The notes beneath the pieces were generated by a model that was not told where the DNA came from, made no database searches, and saw nothing but the letters and a program-made list of their open reading frames with translations. Made by a program: the position numbers and the translations under genes. Below are positions 48,297 through 55,943 of a stretch of DNA of 64,000 nt, in pieces (the stretch's first letter is position 1; each line of letters opens with the position of its first letter). Source of the stretch: Devosia submarina (GTDB lineage Bacteria; Pseudomonadota; Alphaproteobacteria; Rhizobiales; Devosiaceae); assembly GCF_003056345.1 (NCBI RefSeq), contig NZ_PYWB01000004.1, forward strand, positions 62,001-126,000, read 5' to 3'.

Positions 48297-48706
48297 GCCA
48301 CAATGATTGGCGGGCGCGCTACGCGCCCACCCTTGACGACATCGAGGCACTGGCGGTTTCAGCTCTTGAGCAACTGCCAGAGCCCTTCCGGTCCCTTGCG
48401 GCCGATGTAACCTGCCATGTGGCCGAGTTTGCCGAAGACGACGTGCTTGACGGCTTTGGCATGGAAAGCCCGTTCGAGCTCATGGGCCTCTTTGTGGGCG
48501 TGGGCCTGACCGAGGACGGCGCTTTGCCCCAAACCGGGCAGCTTCCCAACTCCGTATTTCTTTATCGCCGGGCCATACTCGACTATTGGGCCGAGCATGA
48601 TGACAATACGCTTGGCGAGATCGTGACCCATGTACTTGTCCACGAGATCGGCCATCATTTCGGCTTCTCGGATGAAGACATGGAAGCCATAGAAGATCAG
48701 CCTTAA
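48293..48706 (+). CDS. minimal zincin-like metallopeptidase family protein
   Basis: A 137-residue protein of the DUF1025-type metallopeptidase family. The zinc motif [14 protein letters not shown] (about 119-132) gives HExxH with a downstream acidic residue. There is no signal peptide. The family is conserved in bacteria; its substrate is unknown. The GTG at 48293 overlaps the leuC stop (GTGA); a GTG two codons earlier is an alternative. Confidence 0.87.
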   Translation: MSHNDWRARYAPTLDDIEALAVSALEQLPEPFRSLAADVTCHVAEFAEDDVLDGFGMESPFELMGLFVGVGLTEDGALPQTGQLPNSVFLYRRAILDYWAEHDDNTLGEIVTHVLVHEIGHHFGFSDEDMEAIEDQP

Positions 48707-48873
48707 CTTACGACAATTGCTTGGTGTTGATCAGGTTCCAATCGGTCCCAGGACTCGCCGATGTTAAGGTAAACAAGCGGTAAAGCACTGCATTACCAGA
48801 AAATACCCTATGTTTCCCCAAGTTGTTCAGGCGCTGGGCCACGAAACAACAGTGCAAGCAATTTGAGGAACAA

Positions 48874-49182
48874 ATGACCACACGAGCAAAGACCGCTCTG
48901 AAGATCGTCCAGCCAGAACTGGAACAGATGGAAGCCATCATGCAGGATGCCGCCAAGCAGGCCGCACCCATGGTTCAGCGTCTCGCCTCGCACCGCGACC
49001 GCATCGATCTGGCCGTCAAGGAACTGGAAAGCGAACGCTTCGACCTTCTGTCCCGCCGCGATTTGCTGCGCCGGCAGTTCGAGGCCGTCGAGCAGGGCCT
49101 GAACATGCATATCGAGGACATCGAAGCCACGATGCGCCTTTACGAAGGCGGCCTCAACTCGCTGCCCGCCCAGCAGGAATAA
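48874..49182 (+). CDS. small coiled-coil hypothetical protein
   Basis: Not recognised. A 102-residue, almost wholly helical protein with heptad-like spacing of Leu, Ile and Val (ELEQMEAIMQDAAKQAA, RIDLAVKELESERFDLLSRR). It has no signal or membrane segment. The ATG at 48874 has GAGGA upstream. It follows a 167-base intergenic gap and faces another small hypothetical gene; the gap between the 3' ends holds an imperfect hairpin (CGGCACT/AGTGCCG). Confidence 0.7.
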   Translation: MTTRAKTALKIVQPELEQMEAIMQDAAKQAAPMVQRLASHRDRIDLAVKELESERFDLLSRRDLLRRQFEAVEQGLNMHIEDIEATMRLYEGGLNSLPAQQE

Positions 49183-49275
49183 AGCGGCACTTTTGGGAGG
49201 CCCAGCAGAGTGCCGCCGGTGTGCGGCACGAAGCTGGCTCCTAACGCTCTTTTCCGCCCAGGGATCAGGTAGATT

Positions 49276-49680
49276 CTAGGTGGGGTCGGGAGAAGCGCGA
49301 TCGTCCTCGTTGGGGGACTGGATCGTGATATTGGCAGGATGACGCGCAGCATCCGTCGTCTGCTCTTCGCTGTCGCCGTCCCGCGGCACAAAATGGAAGT
49401 CATTGCTGAGCTTGCCCGGCTCGTCATCATTGACCTTGATCGCCAGGCCATTCTTTTCCAGCTGCTCGAACCATTCATCCCACCCCGTCAGCGACCATCC
49501 GCCGGTAAGCGAAACATCGGAGCCCTCGTTGCGCTCGGCATTAAGGGCATGTTGGCCGAAAGTGATCTGCAAAAGCACAGGCTCATCGCGGATGCCCGAC
49601 GTAGTAAGGAGCATCGGATTGCCGCCGCGCGCATTCGCCCATTGGCGGATTTCTTCGTGTGAGGTCAAGATTCTGGCCAT
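49276..49680 (-). CDS. small hypothetical protein
   Basis: A 134-residue soluble protein. The N-terminal EEIRQWANARGGNP and the central WDEWFEQLEKNGLAIKV recall a family of short uncharacterised proteins common in proteobacteria (EIRxWAExRGGxP ... W.EFF..FE...LAFLY). I am not certain of the link. The C-terminal 30 residues are polar and probably disordered. The ATG at 49680 has AAGGAG seven bases upstream. Confidence 0.65.
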   Translation of the reverse strand: MARILTSHEEIRQWANARGGNPMLLTTSGIRDEPVLLQITFGQHALNAERNEGSDVSLTGGWSLTGWDEWFEQLEKNGLAIKVNDDEPGKLSNDFHFVPRDGDSEEQTTDAARHPANITIQSPNEDDRASPDPT

Positions 49681-49804
49681 GGCGATGCTCCTTGGGTAAC
49701 GACTTGCCCGAACAATCACCCTGCTCTGCAATCAGTTCCAAACCTGCTCAATTCCCAAGGCGCTTGCGGCCTGCTAAGAGCGAAGCGGAGCAGCCGGAGC
49801 GAGC

Positions 49805-50344
49805 ATGACGACAAAAGACAGCAACCTCATCCTTCTGGGCACAATCGGCGCCGCACATGGCATCAAAGGCCAGGTCCGGATCGCCACCCACACCCAGGAT
49901 CCCGAGGCGATCGGCTCCTACGGACCGCTGACGACGGACCGGGACGGGCTGGTTGTGACGCTGCACAAAGTTCGCCTGCATAAAAACGTGGTCGTTGCTC
50001 ACATCAAGGGCATTTCAGATCGCACCGCCGCTGAACAACTCAACGGCGTCAACCTTTACGTGGAACGCAGCAAATTGCCAGATCCTGAGGACGAAGACGA
50101 TTTCTACCATGCCGATCTGATCGGGCTCGAGGCGCGGCTCGATACAGGCGTAGTGCTGGGCACGGTTACGGCGCTGCCCAATTTCGGAGCCGGCGACCTG
50201 ATCGAAGTGCGCGATCCGCAAAGCGGCGACACCTTCCTTTATCCCTTCACCAAGGCCGTGGTCCCGCACGTCAACATCCAAGAGGGTTTTCTCACCATCG
50301 TGGTGCCGCTTGATGCGCCCGAGGGCGAGGAAGAGCCCGATTGA
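49805..50344 (+). CDS. rimM: ribosome maturation factor RimM
   Basis: RimM binds S19 and helps mature the 30S head. The 179-residue product has the N-terminal RimM barrel ([20 protein letters not shown], split family motif) and the C-terminal PRC barrel ([28 protein letters not shown]). It overlaps trmD by four bases and starts the rimM-trmD-rplS cluster. Confidence 0.96.
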   Translation: MTTKDSNLILLGTIGAAHGIKGQVRIATHTQDPEAIGSYGPLTTDRDGLVVTLHKVRLHKNVVVAHIKGISDRTAAEQLNGVNLYVERSKLPDPEDEDDFYHADLIGLEARLDTGVVLGTVTALPNFGAGDLIEVRDPQSGDTFLYPFTKAVVPHVNIQEGFLTIVVPLDAPEGEEEPD

Positions 50345-51033
50345 GCTTTTCGGCTTCGGTCATCACGCTGTTTCCCGAACTGTTTCCAGGGCCGCTCGGC
50401 GCCTCGGTGCTGGGACGGGGCATGGCGGAAAAGCTGTGGTCGCTCGAGGCGATCCAGCTGCGCGACTTTGCCCAGGACCGGCACCGCACGGTGGATGACA
50501 CACCTTCGGGCGGTGGCGCCGGGATGGTGCTCAAGCCCGATATTCTGGCCAGCGCCATTGATGCGGTTTCCCCGCCTGGCGACCAGCGGCCGCGCATTTT
50601 GATGTCTCCGCGCGGCCAGCCTTTGACACAGAAAAAGGCTCGCGAACTGGCGCTTGGGCCTGGAGCCGTTATCATTTGCGGACGCTTTGAAGGTGTTGAC
50701 CAGCGGGTGATCGACGGCCGCCAGCTGGAGGAGATTTCCATTGGCGACTACGTGCTTGCCGGTGGCGAAGTGGCGGCCATGGTGCTTTTGGAAGCTGTGG
50801 TTCGAGTAATCCCGGGCGTGTTGGGCGGTGCTGAGAGCCATGCGGACGAAAGCTTCGAAAACGGCTTGCTGGAATATCCGCAATACACACGGCCACAGGT
50901 TTTCGAAGGCGTGGAGATCCCCCCCATACTGGTATCGGGGGACCACCGTCGTATCGCCAAATGGCGTCTGGAGCAAAGCTTGGCGCTAACTACCAGCCGC
51001 CGACCAGACCTCCTGCCGCCGGCCAAGTCATAA
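50341..51033 (+). CDS. trmD: tRNA (guanine37-N1)-methyltransferase
   Basis: TrmD makes m1G37, which prevents frameshifting. The 230-residue SPOUT enzyme has [30 protein letters not shown] and the knot loop [18 protein letters not shown]. The TTG start overlaps the rimM stop (TTGA). Confidence 0.96.
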   Translation: MSFSASVITLFPELFPGPLGASVLGRGMAEKLWSLEAIQLRDFAQDRHRTVDDTPSGGGAGMVLKPDILASAIDAVSPPGDQRPRILMSPRGQPLTQKKARELALGPGAVIICGRFEGVDQRVIDGRQLEEISIGDYVLAGGEVAAMVLLEAVVRVIPGVLGGAESHADESFENGLLEYPQYTRPQVFEGVEIPPILVSGDHRRIAKWRLEQSLALTTSRRPDLLPPAKS

Positions 51034-51222
51034 AACTGCCAAAACGCTGGACTCTCCGGTGCTTTTCGCCTATAGCCGCGCCACTACAGCGGTTTGGGCT
51101 GATCGGACCCAATCCGCACCAAGAAAAAGACGACCAACCTCCGTTACCAAGCAAGACCGGGCGCTCGATCCCTCAAGGACCGAACAGGCGCTCCATTGAA
51201 AAGATTCAGAACGGAATCGCAT

Positions 51223-51774
51223 ATGACCAATATCATTCAGCAACTCGAGGCCGAGCAGGTAGCTGCCCTTTCGGCCAACCGTGAACTCCCCGACTTTACC
51301 CATGGCGACACCGTCAAGGTTTGGGTGAAGATCCGTGAAGGCGAAAAAGAGCGCCTGCAGGCCTATGAAGGCGTGGTGATTGCCCTTAATGGCGGCGGCA
51401 TCACGGCAAGCTTCACGGTCCGCAAGATCTCCTATGGCGAAGGCGTGGAGCGTGTGTTCCCCTTCTATTCGCCAAACGTTGCTTCGGTTGAAGTTCTCAA
51501 GCGCGGCAAGGTTCGGCGCGCCAAGCTTTACTACCTGCGCGACCGTCGCGGTAAGTCGGCTCGTATTTTCGAATCGACCAATTCGCGTACCAAGAAGATC
51601 GAAGCCAATGAGCGTTCGGCAGCCCAGGCTGCCCGCGATGCTCGTGAAGCCGAGAAGGTCGCTGCGGCAGAGGCTTTCGCCGCTGAGCAGGCCGCCAAGG
51701 ACGCGGAAGCCGCAGCAGCTGCCGCCGCCGCCGAGCAGGCTGACGCTGCCGATGAGGCACCCAAGGCTGAATAA
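51223..51774 (+). CDS. rplS: 50S ribosomal protein L19 with Ala/Glu-rich C-terminal extension
   Basis: L19 sits at the 30S-50S interface. The first 115 or so residues are canonical ([55 protein letters not shown]). About 65 further residues form an Ala/Glu/Lys-rich helical tail seen in various lengths in alphaproteobacteria. Part of this tail is duplicated about 300 bases downstream (see 51890). The ATG at 51223 fits the family start. Confidence 0.95.
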   Translation: MTNIIQQLEAEQVAALSANRELPDFTHGDTVKVWVKIREGEKERLQAYEGVVIALNGGGITASFTVRKISYGEGVERVFPFYSPNVASVEVLKRGKVRRAKLYYLRDRRGKSARIFESTNSRTKKIEANERSAAQAARDAREAEKVAAAEAFAAEQAAKDAEAAAAAAAAEQADAADEAPKAE

Positions 51775-51799
51775 GCCCTGCCGCTTCGTGAATTGCATG

Positions 51800-51827
51800 A
51801 GCCCGGTTCCTTGGAGCCGGGCTTTTT
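51800..51827 (+). terminator. rho-independent terminator of rplS
   Basis: AGCCCGG pairs with CCGGGCT (51817-51823), followed by TTTT, 25 bases after the rplS stop. Confidence 0.85.
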
Positions 51828-51835
51828 GCTGTTTG

Positions 51836-51851
51836 GGATTCACGTGAAACT
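51836..51851. promoter_or_regulatory. parS-like site
   Basis: GGATTCACGTGAAACT matches the ParB site TGTTTCACGTGAAACA at 13 of 16 positions, with the central TTCACGTGAAAC intact. It lies between the rplS terminator and the rplS remnant. Confidence 0.5.
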
Positions 51852-51889
51852 ATGTCTCGGACGTTTTCGGCTTTACCTCCGGAGCCCCG

Positions 51890-52066
51890 TTGGCAATAAG
51901 AAGCCGCCGAGCGTGGCGTAGCCCAACCCTCCGCGAAATTCGTGAGGCCGAGAAGGTCGGCGCTGCAGCAGCATTTGCAGTTGAACAGGTCGCCAAGGAC
52001 GCGGAAGCCGCAGCTATTGCTGCCGCTGCCGAGGGGAAGCCAAAGCGAATAGTTCTAGGCTTATGA
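51890..52066 (+). pseudogene. duplicated 3' fragment of rplS
   Basis: The translation from a TTG at 51890 ends IREAEKVGAAAAFAVEQV, then [15 protein letters not shown], a gapless match to the L19 tail ([33 protein letters not shown]). A 24-base block is identical (51693-51716 versus 51991-52014); the rest has drifted. No L19 core is present, so the fragment cannot be a working ribosomal protein. Offset between copies is 298 bases. It lies at the edge of a lower-G+C tract. Confidence 0.8.
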
Positions 52067-52103
52067 GGTAGAAAGGCGGGCCAGTGAGTAGGGCATTTTG
52101 TTA

Positions 52104-52832
52104 TTATATTCGCCAAGGATTTTGATTAGGATCACCGATCTGCACGCCCACACCACATTGGGAGATACGACCTCCACGTAGGACGTTAGCATTCGGAAGG
52201 GTTGTCTCTTCTTTGCCGAGAACAATCTGAGTGTTTCCAAGCCAAATCTTACCCTCGATCACCGCTTCAGCTGCGCGAAAATCGAGCCGTAAAGCTACAT
52301 CGCGACGGCCATACCGGGCTATTGCAATGTTGTGAGCATACTCAAAGTCCCATAGGTCATCCACGCGGAATGATACTTGATTTTCTACAACCTTGATCAA
52401 AGTGCGCCCCATCTGGTCCAACAACTCTAGGCTCACTAGTGCCTGGCCATCTGCAATCGTGCACGCGATGATTGGTTTATTAAAAAATTGAAGAATGACT
52501 GGGGTTTCGTCGTACCAACTACCGCCGACTTTGAAGATCAAATCTCTTTTGTCGAATTCTAGCGCCCCCAGAAACTTGCCGTTCTGTATGTTCTTCGGCT
52601 TCGCCTTAAGTTCATACTGACGATCACGCTGCCACTTTGCGACAGCGGGATGGCAATTTCCGCACAGCGCAATCATGTCTTGAGGCCTGAAATGAGCCTC
52701 TTCACTGAACGGGACAATATGGTGGTACTCTAGATATGGATGACCACACTTGGCGCAGCCGAAGCCCGCTTCTTGACGAAGTGCGCGTTCTACAGGCTGT
52801 GGGGTGGCGGGGCGGCTATAGCCAGAAGGCAC
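52104..52832 (-). CDS. HNH protein with unknown C-terminal domain, probably acquired
   Basis: A 242-residue protein. The N-terminal HNH zinc domain is clear: CAKCGHPYLEYHHIVPFSEE (about 25-44) and ALCGNCHP (about 54-61). Residues 80-242 look beta-rich and match no family I can name; they include WYDETPVILQFFNKP, VDDLWDFEYAHNI and RYGRRDVALRLDF. The GTG at 52832 has AAAGGA six bases upstream; the longer frame would run over the xthA start. Base composition is visibly poorer in G+C than the neighbours, and the gene sits beside an rplS remnant, which suggests transfer. A DNA-cutting or defence role is possible but unproven. Confidence 0.72.
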   Translation of the reverse strand: MPSGYSRPATPQPVERALRQEAGFGCAKCGHPYLEYHHIVPFSEEAHFRPQDMIALCGNCHPAVAKWQRDRQYELKAKPKNIQNGKFLGALEFDKRDLIFKVGGSWYDETPVILQFFNKPIIACTIADGQALVSLELLDQMGRTLIKVVENQVSFRVDDLWDFEYAHNIAIARYGRRDVALRLDFRAAEAVIEGKIWLGNTQIVLGKEETTLPNANVLRGGRISQCGVGVQIGDPNQNPWRI

Positions 52833-52938
52833 AGCAGAATCCTTTTGGAAGAATGCAGGAATATAAAGTGCTTCTTGAACTCGAATTCTTACCCTGGTCC
52901 GTGCCAAGAAACCAACTCGATTCCATCTGGACAGACTT

Positions 52939-53751
52939 ATGAACTTCTCAATCGTCACCTGGAATATCAACTCGGTCCGGCTCCGCCTGCCCATGGTGCT
53001 GGATTTCCTGGCGCAATATCATCCTGACGTGCTGATGCTGCAGGAGATCAAGTGCACTAATGACCAGTTTCCGGCCAACGCCTTTACCGAAGCGGGTTAT
53101 CCCTATCAGGCCGTGCATGGGCAGAAGGGCTACCATGGGGTGGCTATCGTCTCGAAGTTCCCGTTGACGGACATTTCAAGCCGGGTGTTTTGCGAAATAC
53201 CAGAGTCACGGCACGTGTCGGCGGTGCTTGATTGGGGCCGCGGCCCTTTGACTGTCCACAATTTCTATATCCCGGCCGGTGGCGACGAACCTGATCCGCA
53301 GATCAATCCTAAGTTCAAGCACAAGCTAGATTTCTTGAGTGAATTGACGAGCTGGTTCAGCGAACCAAGCTTCCAGAAAGGGCACCTGATCGCCGGCGAT
53401 TTCAACGTCGCGCCGCACGAAAACGACGTCTGGAGTCACAAGCAGCTGCTCAAGGTCATCAGCCACACGCCGGTCGAAACCGAGGCGCTGGACGCGATTC
53501 TTAACGGTGGGCACGGCTGGACCGATCTGGTGCGCAAGCATGTGCCCTATGACCAGAAGATCTATTCCTGGTGGAGCTATCGGGGCCTGAATTGGGAAAC
53601 GTCGGATCGTGGCCGGCGGCTGGACCACATCTGGGCCACCCATGATGTGGCCGAACACTGCGTCGCTGCGGAGATCATCAAGCCTGCGCGCGGCTGGACC
53701 GACAAGCCAAGCGACCATGTTCCGGTGATTGCACGCTTTGCCGGCGTTTAG
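52939..53751 (+). CDS. xthA: exodeoxyribonuclease III
   Basis: The AP endonuclease/3'-exonuclease of base excision repair. The 270-residue product has the EEP-fold motifs: SIVTWNINSVRLR, MLQEIKC (metal Glu), GDFNVAPHENDVW and the C-terminal SDHVPVI with catalytic Asp-His. Its stop overlaps the convergent cNMP-binding gene by four bases. Confidence 0.95.
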   Translation: MNFSIVTWNINSVRLRLPMVLDFLAQYHPDVLMLQEIKCTNDQFPANAFTEAGYPYQAVHGQKGYHGVAIVSKFPLTDISSRVFCEIPESRHVSAVLDWGRGPLTVHNFYIPAGGDEPDPQINPKFKHKLDFLSELTSWFSEPSFQKGHLIAGDFNVAPHENDVWSHKQLLKVISHTPVETEALDAILNGGHGWTDLVRKHVPYDQKIYSWWSYRGLNWETSDRGRRLDHIWATHDVAEHCVAAEIIKPARGWTDKPSDHVPVIARFAGV

Positions 53752-54200
53752 TCGCCCTTCATCCGCCGGCTGACAGGCTCAAGCGCGCCGAGGTAATTGC
53801 CGATATCCTGCTGCAGGCGCGCAATGACACGCTGCGCCAGTTCAGGCGATTGCTGCACCAGCTTCATGAAGGCATAGCGCGGAACGAAAAGCGTCTGGCA
53901 ATCGGTGACAGCCGAGATGGTGATGGGCCGGGGCTTGGCGAGAATCAGGGCCATCCCCGACACGACGCTTCCCGGTTCCGACACTATATAGGGCTCGCCG
54001 CCACCATCGGGCACGGCTTCGAGCGTACCGGTGATCAACACAAACGCACCCTGCGGGGTTTCGCCTGCGCGATAAAGCACAGCGTCGGGATCGAAGTGAC
54101 GCTGATCACCAGCGAAGGCGAGCATGCGCCGCTGTTCATCGTCGCAGATATCGAAGAATTCGGCCCGCGCGAGTGCTTCGGCCGCAACATCCCTGATCAT
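53748..54200 (-). CDS. stand-alone cyclic-nucleotide-binding domain protein
   Basis: A 150-residue protein consisting of one cNMP-binding (Crp N-terminal type) domain: DAVLYRAGETPQGAFVLITG (about 38-57), EPGSVVSGMALILAKPRP and a C-terminal helix. There is no DNA-binding helix-turn-helix, so it is not a Crp-type regulator. The PGSVVSGM phosphate-binding cassette lacks the usual GE...R pattern (no Arg), so cAMP binding is doubtful. The 3' end overlaps xthA. Confidence 0.82.
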   Translation of the reverse strand: MIRDVAAEALARAEFFDICDDEQRRMLAFAGDQRHFDPDAVLYRAGETPQGAFVLITGTLEAVPDGGGEPYIVSEPGSVVSGMALILAKPRPITISAVTDCQTLFVPRYAFMKLVQQSPELAQRVIARLQQDIGNYLGALEPVSRRMKGD

Positions 54201-54298
54201 CAACCCTAACCCAAATGCACCTGGGCGCCGCCGCCGCGAAGCCTAGCCACCATATAGGCCATTTAGGTTGGTTTGTACCGGATTTTGCAGCTGCCAGG

Positions 54299-54982
54299 CT
54301 ATGGCACCAAACGATAGCCGCCCTCTTCGGTGACAAGGAGCCGTGCATTGGACGGATCGCGCTCGATTTTCTGCCGCAGGCGATAGATGTGGGTTTCCAG
54401 CGTATGGGTCGTCACGCGGTTGTTGTAGCCCCACACTTCCTTAAGCAGCACATCGCGCGTGATAGTTTTCGGACCCTGCCGGTAGAGGTATTTAAGGATG
54501 GAGGTTTCCTTGTCCGTCAGGCGAACCTTGTTGCCATCATTGGTCTCGAGCATCTTGGCCGAAGGCTGGAAGCTATAAGGCCCGATGGTGAAAACCACGT
54601 CCTCGCTCTGGTCGTGCTGGCGCAGTGCCGCATTGATGCGGGCAAGAAGAACCGGAAAGCGGAAAGGCTTGGTGAGGTAGTCATTGGCGCCTGATTCGAG
54701 GCCCTTGATCTGGTCGGCGTCGGTGTCATGGCCGGTGAGCATCAGGATAGGACTCTTGAACCCTTCGCTGCGCAGCACCTTGACGGCTTCCCTTCCGTCC
54801 ATGTCGGGCAAGCCGACATCAAGGATCATTAGATCCACATTCTTGTCGCGCGTGGCCTTGAGCGCGTCGTTTGCCGTACCCGCCTGAAGAATGTCGAACT
54901 CGTTTTCGCCTTCGAGTTGCTCGACCAGGGTTTGGCGCAGGTCTGCATCGTCATCTACGAGCAGGATGCGTCTTTTGTTCAT
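54299..54982 (-). CDS. cenR: OmpR-family response regulator, CenR-like
   Basis: A 227-residue regulator. The receiver (about 4-118) has the acidic pair DDD, phospho-acceptor Asp in LMILDVGLPDMDGRE, and Lys in LTKPFRF. The winged helix (about 130-227) ends ETHIYRLRQKIERDPSNARL. It resembles the essential envelope regulator CenR of Hyphomicrobiales; the name is from recalled family sequence, not a search. No kinase is adjacent. GGAGAA precedes the ATG. A CtrA-like site (TTCA-N7-TTAAC, one mismatch) lies about 45 bases upstream. Confidence 0.75.
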   Translation of the reverse strand: MNKRRILLVDDDADLRQTLVEQLEGENEFDILQAGTANDALKATRDKNVDLMILDVGLPDMDGREAVKVLRSEGFKSPILMLTGHDTDADQIKGLESGANDYLTKPFRFPVLLARINAALRQHDQSEDVVFTIGPYSFQPSAKMLETNDGNKVRLTDKETSILKYLYRQGPKTITRDVLLKEVWGYNNRVTTHTLETHIYRLRQKIERDPSNARLLVTEEGGYRLVP

Positions 54983-55138
54983 CACTGTTCTCCGGTCGTT
55001 TCGGCGCCATCAAGCCATGCTCGCGAGTTAATCAAGCTTGAAGCCAGCTGGTCACAACAGGGTATTGCCGGTGCAGCAACGACCAAGACTCCCAACAAGT
55101 TGCAGAGCGGTGGGCCATGGCGCTGAAAAACAATGCTT

Positions 55139-55819
55139 TTACGGGGTCAATGGCGGACGGCTGCCGAACAAGGCAGAGCCGATACGAACATGGGTTGCAC
55201 CCATGGCGATCGCCGTTTCAAAATCCGCACTCATGCCCATTGATAGTTTGTCGACGCTTGCGGCTTTTGCAAGCCCCGCAAGGTGAGCAAAATAGGGGCC
55301 GGGCGGCTGGTCAGCCGGGGGAATACACATGAGCCCGATGATCTCAAGCCCATGGACATCGCGGCAGCGCTCGACAAACGCCGCGGTTTCGGCTGGCTCT
55401 ATGCCAGCCTTTTGCGGTTCAAGGCCGATATTGACCTGCACGAAACACGGCAGACGCCGTTCGCACCGCTCCATCTCCTTGGCCAACGCACCGGCAAGCT
55501 TGTCGCGATCCAGTGTTTGGATAACGTCAAACAGTTCCACGGCATCGCGCACCTTGTTGGTCTGCAAGGGCCCGATCAGATGCAGCTGCGTATCGGGATA
55601 GCGCGCCTTGAGATCAGGCCACTTCCCTTGCGCCTCCTGCACGCGGTTTTCCCCAAATAGACGCTGCCCCGCCCCGAGCAGGGGTTCAATGGCCTCTATG
55701 CCAAAGGTTTTAGAAACAGCAATCAATTCCACCTGCTCCGGAGGAGCGCCGAACAGCTTGTGGGCGGCGCTGATGCGGTTGCGAATGGCTGCCAGCTGAG
55801 GAGGAGCAGCGCTGTCCAT
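55139..55819 (-). CDS. yggS: YggS/PLPBP-family pyridoxal-phosphate homeostasis protein
   Basis: A 226-residue single-domain TIM-barrel PLP-binding protein that buffers vitamin B6. The PLP lysine is in LIAVSKTFG (about 33-41); other family blocks are FGENRVQEAQGKW, LHLIGPLQTNK and LSMGMSADFETAIAMGATHVR (split). The ATG at 55819 is chosen by homology. Divergent from leuS. Confidence 0.94.
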   Translation of the reverse strand: MDSAAPPQLAAIRNRISAAHKLFGAPPEQVELIAVSKTFGIEAIEPLLGAGQRLFGENRVQEAQGKWPDLKARYPDTQLHLIGPLQTNKVRDAVELFDVIQTLDRDKLAGALAKEMERCERRLPCFVQVNIGLEPQKAGIEPAETAAFVERCRDVHGLEIIGLMCIPPADQPPGPYFAHLAGLAKAASVDKLSMGMSADFETAIAMGATHVRIGSALFGSRPPLTP

Positions 55820-55943
55820 GCGTTCGCCCTGTTGACCTTGGGGTGGATTTCTGGTGATGGTCCGGTAGCCAAATTTCCCGATAAACGCAAGCCGCGCCGC
55901 CTTTTTGCGTGTGCTTCCGGCAATCCATCCAAGGACATACAAA

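Noticed and set aside
52833-52994. N-terminal extension of the HNH gene toward xthA
   Set aside because: It would overlap the divergent xthA start, and a GTG with a proper ribosome site lies at 52832.
54967-54992. Possible LexA box near the CenR-like start (GTTC...GTTC)
   Set aside because: The spacer is six bases rather than seven, and it overlaps the start codon.
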